The translations under genes were made by a program, and so were the position numbers. The notes beneath the pieces were generated by a model. It did no database searches and had not been told where the DNA came from. It worked only from the letters and a program-made list of their open reading frames with translations. Positions 1-9,425 of a stretch of DNA of 64,000 nt are shown here, piece after piece. The stretch's first letter is position 1; every line of letters begins with the position of its first letter. Source of the DNA: Rhodothermales bacterium (GTDB taxonomy: Bacteria; Bacteroidota; Rhodothermia; Rhodothermales; VXPQ01); contig OX638293.1 of the NCBI GenBank assembly GCA_951812335.1, positions 2,439,584 to 2,503,583 on the forward strand. The letters run 5' to 3'.

Positions 1-48
1 CGAACACCGGGGCAAGGTATTCCCCGGAAAAACCTGACAGAACAGAAC

Positions 49-711
49 GTGGCGGTATTGCAGAAAAAGATCGTAACGAAAACTTCGCGGAGCGTTGCAG
101 GAAAACGGCAGTCGGTCCTCGCCGAAATGACGGACGAGGATTTGATGTCGCAGTTCCAGGCAGGTTCCGTTGCGGCGTTCAATATTCTCGTCGAACGGTA
201 TTCGGAGCGATTAACCCATTACTTGTACGGTTTTCTTGGGGACATGCGCCGTTGCGAAGACCTGTTGCAGGAAACATTCCTGCGCGTGTACCGCAACCGG
301 CACTCGTACCGCCGGATCGCCAAGTTCTCGACCTGGCTCTATACGATCGCGGGTAATCTGGCGCGCTCGGAGTACCGCAAGCGCAAACGCCGCCGCCTCT
401 ACTCGATCCAGAGCGTAAATCGCGATAACGAAGAGTACGAGATGCAGTTGCCGGACGAATCGTTCGCCCCCGACAAGCATGCGGAGAGCATCATTCAGGA
501 CAAGTACATCCAGCAGGCGCTGGACGATATTCCGGCATCGTTCCGGGAAGTGGTCGTGCTGCGCGATGTGCAACAACTCGCCTACGACGAAATCGCAGAA
601 ATCACCGGACTGCCTATGGGGACGGTCAAAAGCCGCATCAACCGTGGCCGGACGAAGCTCCAGACGCTCCTGAAGGATGTCTACCCCTTCTACGAGCCGG
701 CAACGGCCTGA
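49..711 (+). CDS. ECF-type RNA polymerase sigma-70 factor
   Basis: Extracytoplasmic-function sigma factor that would direct core RNA polymerase to a specific promoter set. Region 2 is visible in the first half (DLLQETFLRVYRNRHSYRR, then STWLYTIAGNLARSEYRK), and region 4 with its helix-turn-helix is at the end (AYDEIAEITGLPMGTVKSR). The frame opens with GTG at 49. An ATG at 127 (MTDEDLM) would give 194 residues and matches the usual family N-terminus, so the first 26 basic residues are uncertain. No anti-sigma gene follows; a strong terminator begins 26 bp after the stop, so it appears monocistronic. The family call is firm; the regulon is unknown. Confidence 0.93.
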   Translation: MAVLQKKIVTKTSRSVAGKRQSVLAEMTDEDLMSQFQAGSVAAFNILVERYSERLTHYLYGFLGDMRRCEDLLQETFLRVYRNRHSYRRIAKFSTWLYTIAGNLARSEYRKRKRRRLYSIQSVNRDNEEYEMQLPDESFAPDKHAESIIQDKYIQQALDDIPASFREVVVLRDVQQLAYDEIAEITGLPMGTVKSRINRGRTKLQTLLKDVYPFYEPATA

Positions 712-736
712 GGCAAATCGTTTCCCTTTTGTCCCG

Positions 737-771
737 ACCGGCGCTGTCACCCAGGGCAGCGCCGGTTTTTT
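737..771 (+). terminator. Rho-independent terminator of the sigma-factor gene
   Basis: A perfect 10-bp stem (ACCGGCGCTG at 737-746 pairing with 757-766) with a 10-nt loop is followed directly by a run of six T. It lies 26 bp downstream of the sigma-factor stop. The opposite strand lacks a T-run after the stem, so it should act only on plus-strand transcripts. Confidence 0.9.
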
Positions 772-774
772 ATT

Positions 775-867
775 TCAAGTAAGCACGGCTATAAGCAGCA
801 TCGCGGCAACAAAGATCGCCAGAATGCCCACCGCGATGACAATTTCTCTTTTGCGGCGCTTGTTCAT
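775..867 (-). CDS. 30-residue single-pass membrane peptide
   Basis: A short frame with an unusually good ribosome-binding site for this genome: GGGGGAGG ends 5 nt before the ATG at 867. The product begins MNKRRKREIV, a positively charged cytoplasmic head, and continues as about 22 uninterrupted hydrophobic residues ending IAVLT, so it is a single transmembrane helix with N-in topology by the positive-inside rule. It ends 3 bp from the terminator T-run of the convergent sigma gene. I do not recognise the family. Small stress-related membrane peptides have this shape, but no function can be assigned. Support is the RBS plus the clean head-and-helix composition. Confidence 0.6.
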   Translation of the reverse strand: MNKRRKREIVIAVGILAIFVAAMLLIAVLT

Positions 868-912
868 GAATGCCTCCCCCAAGACGGAAAATCCATGTCG
901 CGGATAGTAAGA

Positions 913-3900
913 TCAAGGTCGCTTTTCCGTCAACGAATCGCAAGCAACGGCGGCACGCACGAAATCTTCGTGTAGTATCCGGTCCAGCGTTTCCACATAC
1001 CGGTCAATCCCGAAAGTTTCTATGACCATGGGAGGTTTGATCTTGAGCACATTGCCGTACGGCCCGTCCACACTGGCAAGAATGCCCGATTCGCGCATCC
1101 GCTCCACTACATAGCAAGCCGCCTGGCCTGCCGGTTCTTTCGATGTCCGGCTGGCAACCAGCTCCACGCCCAGAAAAAGTCCGTGGCCGCGCACGTCTCC
1201 AATCATCTCGTGTATTCCGGCAAGCGCCGTCAACCCATCGAGGAATTGCCCGCCCCTTTCAAACGCACGCTGCATAAGACCTTCCTCCTCGATCGCATCC
1301 AGCACCGCCAACCCCGCCGCACAGGAAGCCGGGCTACCGCCGAAGGTATTGAAGTATTCCATGCCTGTATCGAAGGACCGCGTCAATTCCGGAGTCGTCA
1401 CGACGGCGCCTAACGGATATCCGTTGCCGATGGGTTTACCCATCGTCACGATGTCCGGGATGGCGCCTTGCAATTCAAAGGCCCAGAACGTCTCTCCCAT
1501 GCGCCCGAACCCGGTCTGCACCTCGTCGGCAATGCATACGGCGCCTGCCTCCCGGGCCGCATCGAATGCCTTGCGGAGATACCCGTCGGGGAAAAACACT
1601 TGCCCGGCGCACCCCATTGCCGACTCAGCCATAAAGGCAGCCACTCCGTCAGGCGCATTGGCCAGCGTACGGCGAAGCAGCGTCGCATGATCGTCGGCGG
1701 AACCGGCATGCCGGTACGGGTCGGGAGTGGGCACGATATGTACATGCGCAGGACGCCCCTGCCCGCCCTTCCCATCGAATTTGTACGAACTGACGGCAAT
1801 CAGCGACGACAGGTGACCATGATAGGCCTGTTCTATCGCCGCCACATCCCGGAATCCGGTATGGGCGCGGGCAATGCGCAGCGCCAGATCGTTCGCCTCG
1901 CTCCCGCTGTTTACGAAAAAACACACGGACAGCGGATCCGGGAGCCGGGCCGCAAGACGTTCCGCATAGCGGCTCAGTTCGTCGTAGAGATAGCGCGTGT
2001 TCGTGTTCAGCACCCGCAACCGACGCGCCACAGCCTCGGCCACGCGCGGGTGTGCATGGCCTACATGCGCCACATTGTTGACCGTATCGAGAAAAGGCTG
2101 TCCGTTCTCGTCGTACAGATGTGCCATATGCCCCCGGTGTATGCACAAGGGCGCCCGATACGAAACGCTCAGCGACGGGGCGATACGTTCCCTCCGCTGG
2201 GCCAGCAACTCCGGAGCATTTGGCGTTAAAGGCGCACGAGCCTCAGCGGAAAGCCCCAGCAGATCGGACGGGTCTGGCGAAACGGCCATCCAGACCTCCT
2301 TGCACCACGGCGGCGCCACGCCGGGAAACGCTCCCTCGATATCCAGTCGATCCGCTATGATCTGAACATGCACGTGCGGCGCCCACCCACCGTTTTCGTC
2401 CGATGTCCCGATCTCGGCGATTTTTTCCCCGGCCCGCACTACCGAACCGATCTGTAATCCCTTGATGGAATCTCGGGACAAGTGGCCGTACAATGTGTGA
2501 AACACCGGGCCGCCTTCCAGGGCATGTTCGAGGAGCACAGTGGGACCGTAGTCGTAGGGATTATCGTAATCCGCTACGCTGCACACCACGCCGTCGAGCG
2601 GCGCAAAAACAGGACTCTCCGGCGGCTGGAACAAATCGACGCCCAGATGCACTGTGCGCATCTGCGACCCCGTCCTGAATTGCTCGCCCCGGTATACGAG
2701 GCGCACTTCAGCGTACCTCCCAATGCCGACCCCCGCTTCTTCCTCAAGCATCCTGCGCTGGATCTGCCGGGCTGACCGCTCCGGGTCCAACGGATTTCTG
2801 AAGGTCCATTCCGAGCTCTGCGTACTGAAATCGAACGTCACCGCTTTGGAAGGCGACGCAGCGACGACAGGGGCAAACGTCCCCCTGCTGCTGCGGCGAC
2901 GCCAGGCGGCAATGCGGGTCCCGTTCGGACACGGTTCGTACCCGCAGACATGCCGGAAAACGTATTCCGCAAAACGCGGAGGGACATCTCTGAGGAGGGT
3001 AAGCGTCCGAAGCGCAGGCTTCCGACTGACCATTAGATATGCATTGTCCGGCTCCATACGCTGCTGGTGCGCAGACATGCACACGCTGACGCACAACCGC
3101 ATTGCAAGAAAGGGAAACAGTACGCTCGTATCGTGCTCGTCGAGCGGAAATGCCCGGTGGCAACTTGCTGCAATGACAGAGGCGGCGCGAAGCGGATCGG
3201 CCATGCCAAGCACGCCGTATGCCGCAGCAACGGCCACATCGGCCACCGCGAACGAAACAAGCGTGTCCCCGAAGTCGATCAGTCCGGCAACGCGCCGGTT
3301 TCGGTGCTCCGGACCATTGACAAGCACATTCCAGTCGTTCGCATCGTGGTGCACGACACTACGGCGTAACCGGCCGCCGTAGCGAACCTGCGTATCCCGG
3401 AAAAGCCGAAGAAACGGTTCGACAAGCGCACGTTCGCCCGCCTCCAGAAATTCCATCCGCTCGGTAACGGTCTCTGCGGCGCGGGCCATGTCCCAGACCA
3501 GCGAGCGTTCAAGTGCGGGGTGCTTGAAATCCGTCAGCGCAGAGGACATCCGCCCGACGAATCGCCCAAGGTCGGACAACAAATCGCAGGAGCGCGGGCG
3601 TACCGAAGCAAGCGGTACGCCGGATAACCAGGAAAGAAGTCGCGCGAAATGCCGGCGGCCTTGCTCGTCGGATAGTTGTAGGATATCCTCGCCGTCGAGC
3701 GCCGGAACGACCGCAGGTACAGCCAGTCCGTGGCCTGCAAGGCGGCGCATGACGGCATGATGCGCCTGCAAGACCTGCCTGTCCTCGAGCGCATGAGCGA
3801 TCTTGAATACAAAGGAAGGTTCGCAGGACGAAGAATCGCGAGCCGATCCGTTGCACTCGCCGGTATACACGGCGAAATTGAGATCGCGGTCGCTGGGCAG

Positions 3901-4023
3901 GGTTTCGAGACGCACAGACACGCCATACCGCTCGGCGAGAATCCGGCGGACCGTGTCCTGTTCCAAACGAGGCCGGTGGCGGGCAATGTCGGTGACCTCG
4001 AAGTGCACGGCATCCTCGCTCAT
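913..4023 (-). CDS. Three-domain protein: APH-like kinase, M23 peptidase-like, class III aminotransferase
   Basis: A 1036-residue fusion. The N-terminal third is an aminoglycoside-phosphotransferase/choline-kinase fold with the catalytic loop [11 protein letters not shown] and the metal motif LIDFGDT. The middle (about residues 450-600) is an M23/LytM-like fold with HLGVDLF, YGHLS and HVHVQI. The C-terminal 400 residues are a class III PLP aminotransferase with [11 protein letters not shown] and the PLP-lysine segment [13 protein letters not shown]. The ATG at 4023 overlaps the stop of the upstream lipoprotein gene by 4 bp, which decides this start over one 30 codons earlier. Related fusions are known in Proteobacteria, and the aminotransferase part resembles the phospho-lyase group (AGXT2L/ETNPPL). 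A kinase plus phospho-lyase route on an amino alcohol is my inference. No export signal is visible, which is odd for an M23 domain. Confidence 0.9.
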   Translation of the reverse strand: MSEDAVHFEVTDIARHRPRLEQDTVRRILAERYGVSVRLETLPSDRDLNFAVYTGECNGSARDSSSCEPSFVFKIAHALEDRQVLQAHHAVMRRLAGHGLAVPAVVPALDGEDILQLSDEQGRRHFARLLSWLSGVPLASVRPRSCDLLSDLGRFVGRMSSALTDFKHPALERSLVWDMARAAETVTERMEFLEAGERALVEPFLRLFRDTQVRYGGRLRRSVVHHDANDWNVLVNGPEHRNRRVAGLIDFGDTLVSFAVADVAVAAAYGVLGMADPLRAASVIAASCHRAFPLDEHDTSVLFPFLAMRLCVSVCMSAHQQRMEPDNAYLMVSRKPALRTLTLLRDVPPRFAEYVFRHVCGYEPCPNGTRIAAWRRRSSRGTFAPVVAASPSKAVTFDFSTQSSEWTFRNPLDPERSARQIQRRMLEEEAGVGIGRYAEVRLVYRGEQFRTGSQMRTVHLGVDLFQPPESPVFAPLDGVVCSVADYDNPYDYGPTVLLEHALEGGPVFHTLYGHLSRDSIKGLQIGSVVRAGEKIAEIGTSDENGGWAPHVHVQIIADRLDIEGAFPGVAPPWCKEVWMAVSPDPSDLLGLSAEARAPLTPNAPELLAQRRERIAPSLSVSYRAPLCIHRGHMAHLYDENGQPFLDTVNNVAHVGHAHPRVAEAVARRLRVLNTNTRYLYDELSRYAERLAARLPDPLSVCFFVNSGSEANDLALRIARAHTGFRDVAAIEQAYHGHLSSLIAVSSYKFDGKGGQGRPAHVHIVPTPDPYRHAGSADDHATLLRRTLANAPDGVAAFMAESAMGCAGQVFFPDGYLRKAFDAAREAGAVCIADEVQTGFGRMGETFWAFELQGAIPDIVTMGKPIGNGYPLGAVVTTPELTRSFDTGMEYFNTFGGSPASCAAGLAVLDAIEEEGLMQRAFERGGQFLDGLTALAGIHEMIGDVRGHGLFLGVELVASRTSKEPAGQAACYVVERMRESGILASVDGPYGNVLKIKPPMVIETFGIDRYVETLDRILHEDFVRAAVACDSLTEKRP

Positions 4024-5078
4024 GGCGCAGGTCGGAAAGAAATTCGTGCAATACGCCCTTCGGGCCCCACCATCCATACGGCGTCCGGACTCGCCGCATC
4101 CACGCTCCACCACGTCAGCGAATCGAGCGGCGACCAGGTTTGCGCATCGTCCACAGAGAAGGCTGCTCCACCCGGACCCGTCGCTATAAGGATGCCGCCG
4201 GGAACATACGTTGCGCCATATACCGCCCCGGGAAATCCGGGGGAGGAAGCAAGCCGCCAGGTCGAGCCGCCATCATCCGTGACGGCGACATTCTGCTGTA
4301 TAGCCTCCGGGGCGGTCAGATCCCCGCCCAGCGCCACGCCATGTCGCGCATCCCGGAAGGCCAGCGTGGTCACCCCTGCCGCCTCCCCTCCCGGCAGAGG
4401 TACGTCGCTACTTGTCCAGGCGTTGCCCCGTTCCTCGTTCCTGAACGCTCGCGGCATCGCTGCATTGCCGGTCCCGATAAGAACCGCCTGGTCATCCAGC
4501 ACAATCAAACAGGTCCCGCTGGCGGCAAAGCCACCCTCTCCCGGCTGTGCGGACGGGAGCGTTCCTTCGGGAAGCACCCGCCAGACATCGCCATCCTCCG
4601 TATACAGTAGCGGAAATTCCCCGTCTACCGCGTCACTGAACGCAAACCCCGATCCGTCTTCCCGAAAATCGAAACAATCGAAAAACGCCGCATCGATATC
4701 GTTCTGGAAGAGCATCTGCCATGAAGCGCCCCGGTCAACGGTCCGGTAGATGCGCGAATCCTCCCCCGGCCCGATGCTGAGCAGATAGGCCTCGTCGAGG
4801 CTCACGGCATGCACATCCCGGAACTGGAGGCTGTCGGCGCCGGGCGCCGTGCCGGCATGCCAGATAGCGCCGCCGTCATCCGTCCATGCATAGCTCCCCC
4901 CCGTGCCCGCCGCCCATACAATGCGGTCGGATACCGCGTGCAACCCAATGAGAAGTTCGTCCGTCCCCGATTCCTGCATATGAAGCACCGGAACAACCGG
5001 TCCCTCCTCGGACGAGCCGCACCCGGCGTATACAAGGGCGCACAAAAGAACGAAAAACGAAAAATGCGTTCGAAACAT
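4020..5078 (-). CDS. BNR/Asp-box repeat lipoprotein (YCF48/sialidase-like propeller)
   Basis: A 352-residue exported lipoprotein: hydrophobic signal followed by the lipobox VYAGC near residue 19. The body carries repeated Asp-box/BNR-like blades (WTDDGGAIW, RTVDRGASW, TDDGGSTW), the pattern of YCF48-like and sialidase-fold beta-propellers. Catalytic sialidase residues cannot be recognised, so a binding or structural role is more likely. Its TGA overlaps the ATG of the downstream three-domain gene (4-bp overlap), so the two are translationally coupled. It is divergent from the choice-of-anchor B gene with a 222-bp gap. Confidence 0.8.
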   Translation of the reverse strand: MFRTHFSFFVLLCALVYAGCGSSEEGPVVPVLHMQESGTDELLIGLHAVSDRIVWAAGTGGSYAWTDDGGAIWHAGTAPGADSLQFRDVHAVSLDEAYLLSIGPGEDSRIYRTVDRGASWQMLFQNDIDAAFFDCFDFREDGSGFAFSDAVDGEFPLLYTEDGDVWRVLPEGTLPSAQPGEGGFAASGTCLIVLDDQAVLIGTGNAAMPRAFRNEERGNAWTSSDVPLPGGEAAGVTTLAFRDARHGVALGGDLTAPEAIQQNVAVTDDGGSTWRLASSPGFPGAVYGATYVPGGILIATGPGGAAFSVDDAQTWSPLDSLTWWSVDAASPDAVWMVGPEGRIARISFRPAP

Positions 5079-5300
5079 GATTGTAACCGGAAGAACAGAA
5101 AACGCCGGAAAGCGATTAATTCAGTATAATGTACAGGATACAGAGTTTCCCGCGGAACGAAAAGAATGTCCATTCATAGCATGTGGTCAGGTATTTTTTC
5201 GTACGCCGCGCACAGGGTTATATATCCATACCGGCGCTGTACGTACGGCGCTATGCCAAAACCCCCGGAGCACCATCCATCCGTCACATCTTTCGAGACC
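5079..5300. promoter_or_regulatory. Divergent intergenic region, presumed promoters
   Basis: A 222-bp gap between two divergent secreted-protein genes. Its middle is AT-rich (TTATATATCC near 5219) and is followed by a short palindromic stretch (GTACGTAC near 5239) flanked by two GGCGCT copies. It must hold the promoters of both transcription units, but I cannot point to convincing boxes. Confidence 0.35.
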
Positions 5301-7679
5301 ATGGCAACACAAAGCTACCGCATGCTTCTCGCTGCTTTCCTGACATCTATCTGCCTTGTCGGAACAGCGCATGCCCAGAAAGGATTCGGCAAATCCGTTC
5401 TTGTTTCCGGAGACCGGATTTTTGTCGGGGAACCGGATAACCTCTACCGTCCAGGCGCCGTGTACGTCTTCCGTCAGGCAGACGGCGAGTGGGTGCAGGA
5501 AACCGCGATTACGGCGATGGACGCCGAAATGAACGATGGATTCGGAGGCAGTATGGCGGTTGAAGGAGATATGCTCGTCGTCGGATCTTCCGGCAAGGAC
5601 GGAGAAGCCGGCTCCGCACATGTATTCGAGCACATGGAAGACGGGTGGATGCATCGGGCAGTCCTGACAAGCGACGACGCCGGACCCGACGATGCCTTCG
5701 GGATGACGGTGGGGCTGAGCGACGGCGCCGTGTTCGTAGGGGCTCCGGCCGCCGATTCGTCCGCGGGAGCCGCCTATGTATTCGAGAAGGACGACAACGG
5801 AATGTGGATGCAGGCGGCACGCCTCCAGGGCAGTGAAGTGAAAAAGGGCGGTCGCTTCGGAACAGCCATTGCCGCTGCAGAAGGACGTGCGTTCGCAGGA
5901 GCTCATGGCGGAGACGACGCGGCGGGCGGCGTATATCTGTTCGAGCGGGACGCTTCCTCGGGGGAATGGACCGAATCGCAACTGTTAAAAGGCCGCATCT
6001 CGGAAGAGGGCGATCGTTACGGCGCTTCCCTGGACCTGATGGGCGACGAGCTGCTTGTCGGAATACCCCGGTTCGCCAACCGCACGGGCGGCGCCATCAT
6101 GTACCGAAGAGACGAGGAATCGAACGGATGGGAATCGGCCATGCTGTTTTTGCCGTTCGCGGCGTCGAGCCCGCCCGGATTTGCAACGGGTATTGCACTC
6201 GGCGAGGATGAAGTGTGGAGCGGCGCCCCGTTCGGGGCAGGCTTGCATGGCGGCGTGTACCGATTTGCCGAAGGCGGAGACGGCGTATACGGTAAATCGA
6301 TGCTGATCGACCTTCCGGATCTGGAGCGAGGCGATCTTTTCGGGGAATCGCTGGATGTCTCCGGGAATATTGCCGTTGTCGGCGTTGGTCGAGACGATTT
6401 CGGCGCAGGTACGGCAGCCGTGTTCGAACGCGATGAGGAAGGCGGTTGGATTCATAGCGCCACACTCCGCAGCCCATCGGGCGGACTCGAGGCTGTCACG
6501 GGGGACATGGTGGATTGTACGGAAGGCTCCGCGGGGGTCTTTTCCTGCGATATGGTGGACATGCTTTCGTTCCTGCCGGTGCGCAACATCGGCGGCGAAC
6601 GCGGCGTCCAGGTGAACGACATATGGGGATGGACCGACCCGGAAAACGGACGGGAGTACGCGCTGGTCGGACGCGTCGACGGCACATCGTTCGTTGATGT
6701 AACCGACCCTTCCAATCCGATCTACCTCGGCAACCTGCCGAGAACGGAAGGCACGCCGGGAGCCATCTGGCGCGATATCAAGGTGTATAAGGATCACGCC
6801 TTTATCGTAGCCGATGCTGCCCAGGAGCACGGCGTGCAAGTGTTCGACCTGACGCAACTGCGCGATGTAGACGACATGCCCATGACCTTCGAGGAAACGG
6901 CGCATTACGACGGAATCAACAGCGCACATAATATCGTCATCAACACGGAAACCGGGTTTGCATACACCGTGGGCGGTCGGGCCGGCGGCGAAACCTGTGG
7001 AGGCGGACTGCACATGATCAATATCCAGGACCCGGCCAACCCGACGTTCGCCGGCTGCTATTCCGCCTCGGGGACCGGACGGGCCGGGACAGGATACACC
7101 CACGACGCGCAATGCGTCTCCTACAGCGGCCCCGACTCGGACTACGCCGGGCGAGAACTCTGCTTCAGTTCGAACGAGACGGCCCTGAATATCGCGGACG
7201 TTACCGACAAGGATGCTCCTGTGAGCGTGGCGACGGCGGCGTATCCCAGCGTATCCTACACGCACCAGGGTTGGATCAGCGACGATCACCACTACTTCTT
7301 CGTGAACGACGAGCTGGACGAGATCAGTGGCGCCGTGCCCGAAACCCGTACGCTCATCTGGGACATTGCCGACATTGACGACCCACAACTCGTCAAGGAG
7401 TACACTTGGGGAAGCGAAGCGTCGGATCACAACCTGTATATCCACGGACACCTGATGTACCAGTCGAATTATGTCAGCGGACTCCGCATCCACGACGTGA
7501 GCGATCCCATGAATCCCCGCGAGGTGGGATATTTCGACACCGTACCGATCGGCGACAACTCCCCGGGTTTCGCGGGATCCTGGAGCAACTATCCGTTCTT
7601 CGAGAGCGGTACGATCGTTGTCTCAAGTATGGGCGAGGGACTCTTCGTTCTGAAGAAAAAACAGGAACTGGGTCTTTAA
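5301..7679 (+). CDS. Choice-of-anchor B family secreted protein with FG-GAP-like repeats
   Basis: A 792-residue exported protein. The ATG at 5301 begins MATQSYRMLLAAF, a Sec signal ending AHAQ, so the 45 in-frame codons upstream are not used. Residues about 30-390 are integrin-alpha/FG-GAP-like blades (ATKD-like turns, repeated FG...A/GD motifs). Residues about 420-790 match the choice-of-anchor B family: LVIVD-type propeller with DIWGWTDPENGREYALVG, HNIVINTETGFAYTVGG and a C-terminal GLFVLKK. The family includes cell-surface or secreted proteins of Bacteroidota and Gammaproteobacteria without a known enzyme activity. It heads three consecutive plus-strand propeller genes. Confidence 0.87.
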   Translation: MATQSYRMLLAAFLTSICLVGTAHAQKGFGKSVLVSGDRIFVGEPDNLYRPGAVYVFRQADGEWVQETAITAMDAEMNDGFGGSMAVEGDMLVVGSSGKDGEAGSAHVFEHMEDGWMHRAVLTSDDAGPDDAFGMTVGLSDGAVFVGAPAADSSAGAAYVFEKDDNGMWMQAARLQGSEVKKGGRFGTAIAAAEGRAFAGAHGGDDAAGGVYLFERDASSGEWTESQLLKGRISEEGDRYGASLDLMGDELLVGIPRFANRTGGAIMYRRDEESNGWESAMLFLPFAASSPPGFATGIALGEDEVWSGAPFGAGLHGGVYRFAEGGDGVYGKSMLIDLPDLERGDLFGESLDVSGNIAVVGVGRDDFGAGTAAVFERDEEGGWIHSATLRSPSGGLEAVTGDMVDCTEGSAGVFSCDMVDMLSFLPVRNIGGERGVQVNDIWGWTDPENGREYALVGRVDGTSFVDVTDPSNPIYLGNLPRTEGTPGAIWRDIKVYKDHAFIVADAAQEHGVQVFDLTQLRDVDDMPMTFEETAHYDGINSAHNIVINTETGFAYTVGGRAGGETCGGGLHMINIQDPANPTFAGCYSASGTGRAGTGYTHDAQCVSYSGPDSDYAGRELCFSSNETALNIADVTDKDAPVSVATAAYPSVSYTHQGWISDDHHYFFVNDELDEISGAVPETRTLIWDIADIDDPQLVKEYTWGSEASDHNLYIHGHLMYQSNYVSGLRIHDVSDPMNPREVGYFDTVPIGDNSPGFAGSWSNYPFFESGTIVVSSMGEGLFVLKKKQELGL

Positions 7680-7755
7680 CGGCACACGGCGGCAAACGGG
7701 TTATCCCACCGGCATGGTACATAACGAGCGTGCGCAGCCCGCTTGCCCGTTCCAT

Positions 7756-7779
7756 TTAAGGATACTCTGATTAAGTCCG
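7756..7779 (+). repeat. Solo end of the GGATACTCTGAT repeat (copy A)
   Basis: Contains TTAAGGATACTCTGATTAAG followed by TCCG. It matches the terminal inverted repeat of the full element at 9162-9425 (right-end version, read inward). No partner end lies nearby. It sits 9 bp upstream of the ATG of the YncE-like gene. Confidence 0.75.
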
Positions 7780-7788
7780 ACGGCTTTC

Positions 7789-9159
7789 ATGCGGCGATAT
7801 TTTGAAACCATCGCCCTCGTCTGCATACTGTGCGGCATCGCCGCAACGGTTTCCTCGATACAGGCAGCGGGACAAACGCGAATCGACATCGTGTTTACGC
7901 GCGATGTTCTTCCGGTTATTCGGAAATCCTTTCTTCCTCTTTTTACGGAGGACACCGGGCTCGACGGAGGATCATGGGAAACCTTGATGCGGGGATCCGA
8001 ACAGGGAGAAGTCGTCATTCCCTTCGACGCCGACCGAAGCCTGCTTATAGAGCGCGCAGAACTGGCGGGCATCGACCCCGCCGCCATTGCGCTGGTTCGG
8101 GCATGGATCGAAGGCGGCGCACAGAGCGACGCGGGAGAAATTCCGTATGCGGATGCAGGGCCGCTCCTCTATGTGTGCAACCAGGGATCCGCGGTGATTT
8201 CCGTTATCGACATGGAAGCCCATGTCGTCGTCCGTACCGTGGATCTGCGCGATTTTGGATTCTCCGGGAATGCCAAACCGCACCATGTGGCGGTCACCCC
8301 CGACGGGGCATTCTGGTACGTATCGCTCATCGGCGAGCATACCGTGCTGAAATTCAACCGGCTCAACGAGCTGGTGGGTCGCACGGCGTTCGAGGCGCCG
8401 GGTATGCTGGCCTTCGATCCTGTCCTGGAACAATTGTATGTGGGCCGGTCGATGAGCGCCGTCAACCCGCCGCAGCGCATCGGCATCATCGAGCCGGACA
8501 GCATGGATATCGAGGAAATCGACGTATTCCATCCCCGGCCGCACGCTCTTAACGTGACCCCCGACGGCAGGTACGTGTTCAGCGCCAGTCTCGGCATGAA
8601 TCAGATTGCTGTAGTGGACGCCGAATCCCTGAATATCGAACTCGTCCCCGTCCCGGGCACGCATCACAGCCTGGTGCAATTTACCGTGGCTCCCGACGGA
8701 CGCTCCATGATCGTCGGAGGGCATATGAGTGGAGATATCCTGTTTCTCGACATCACAGAGCCGATGCAGCCCGAGGTCACGCAAACCCTGCCCCTTGGCG
8801 GAGGGCCCTGGCATCCATCGTTTCTCCCCGGAGGGGATCGTGTGGTCTTTCCCGCCAAAATGGCCAACGCCGTTTCTATTCTTGACGTGGCTACCGGAAC
8901 CGAAGTCGAAAGAATTTTCGGGCACGGCCTCGCAGAGCCGCACGGCAGTGCGGTACGACCGGACGGACGGTATATCTACGTATCCAGCAACAACCTGAAC
9001 GCCGCGTTCACCCCCCGATACCACCAGGAAGACAATGATTCTCCCAACGGATCGGTGGTAGTCATCGACGCAAACACGTTCGACATCGTAAAGGTCATCG
9101 AGGTAGAACAGTATCCCACGGGCATCGGCGCTCAGCGGGATGAAGCGGCCGCCCGCTAA
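7789..9159 (+). CDS. YncE/YVTN-like beta-propeller protein with a haem-less cytochrome-like N-terminus
   Basis: A 456-residue exported protein with a signal peptide ending near SSIQAAG. Residues about 30-115 resemble the cytochrome-c-type module common in planctomycete and Bacteroidota proteins (FTRDVLPVIRKSFLPLF, later ALVRAWIEGGAQ), but there is no CxxCH, so haem cannot be bound covalently. Residues about 120-450 are YVTN/YncE propeller repeats (YVCNQGSAVISVIDM, VTPDGRYVF, VRPDGRYIYVSSNN). Probably a periplasmic or surface binding protein. It lies between two other propeller genes and is preceded by a repeat end 9 bp upstream. Confidence 0.82.
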   Translation: MRRYFETIALVCILCGIAATVSSIQAAGQTRIDIVFTRDVLPVIRKSFLPLFTEDTGLDGGSWETLMRGSEQGEVVIPFDADRSLLIERAELAGIDPAAIALVRAWIEGGAQSDAGEIPYADAGPLLYVCNQGSAVISVIDMEAHVVVRTVDLRDFGFSGNAKPHHVAVTPDGAFWYVSLIGEHTVLKFNRLNELVGRTAFEAPGMLAFDPVLEQLYVGRSMSAVNPPQRIGIIEPDSMDIEEIDVFHPRPHALNVTPDGRYVFSASLGMNQIAVVDAESLNIELVPVPGTHHSLVQFTVAPDGRSMIVGGHMSGDILFLDITEPMQPEVTQTLPLGGGPWHPSFLPGGDRVVFPAKMANAVSILDVATGTEVERIFGHGLAEPHGSAVRPDGRYIYVSSNNLNAAFTPRYHQEDNDSPNGSVVVIDANTFDIVKVIEVEQYPTGIGAQRDEAAAR

Positions 9160-9161
9160 GA

Positions 9162-9425
9162 CTTAGGGATACTCTGATCAAAACCGCTTCGATCGAGCGC
9201 TTCATGTTCGTGCGTAAACGACATCATGGTTCCCTCGTTGCAATTTGCGAAAAACACTGAGGTTTCGGGCATCGCGGACGTGAAGCGCCCTTCGGGAGGC
9301 TACGAGAAGCACGCTGGCCGCATCATTCCTCATTATGTGGGACCCGCCACATTGCTTCGTCATTCCTTGCCAGCGCACTTCTCGCAGCCTCTGAACTTCG
9401 CGGACTTAATCAGAGTATTCTTAGG
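9162..9425 (+). mobile_element. Near-complete 264-bp non-autonomous repeat element (copy B)
   Basis: Bounded by CTTAGGGATACTCTG on the left and, inverted, CCTAAGAATACTCTG on the right. It carries an internal inverted repeat of 21 bp (9298-9318 with 9369-9389, 18 of 21 matching) around a 50-bp loop. The left half matches the copy at 39355-39505 almost base for base, and parts match 58888-59024. It starts 3 bp after the stop of the YncE-like gene and ends against the ATG of the next gene. No credible protein is encoded, so I read it as a MITE-like element needing a transposase supplied in trans. Confidence 0.75.

Noticed and set aside
5985-7493. A 502-codon minus-strand frame opposite the choice-of-anchor B gene
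   Set aside because: A shadow of the real gene: composition is unnatural, no domain is visible and the plus strand has a clear family match.
9162-9425. Target-site duplication CTTAGG flanking copy B
   Set aside because: CTTAGG may be part of the terminal repeats themselves, and other copies end in TTAA, so a duplication cannot be separated from the element end.
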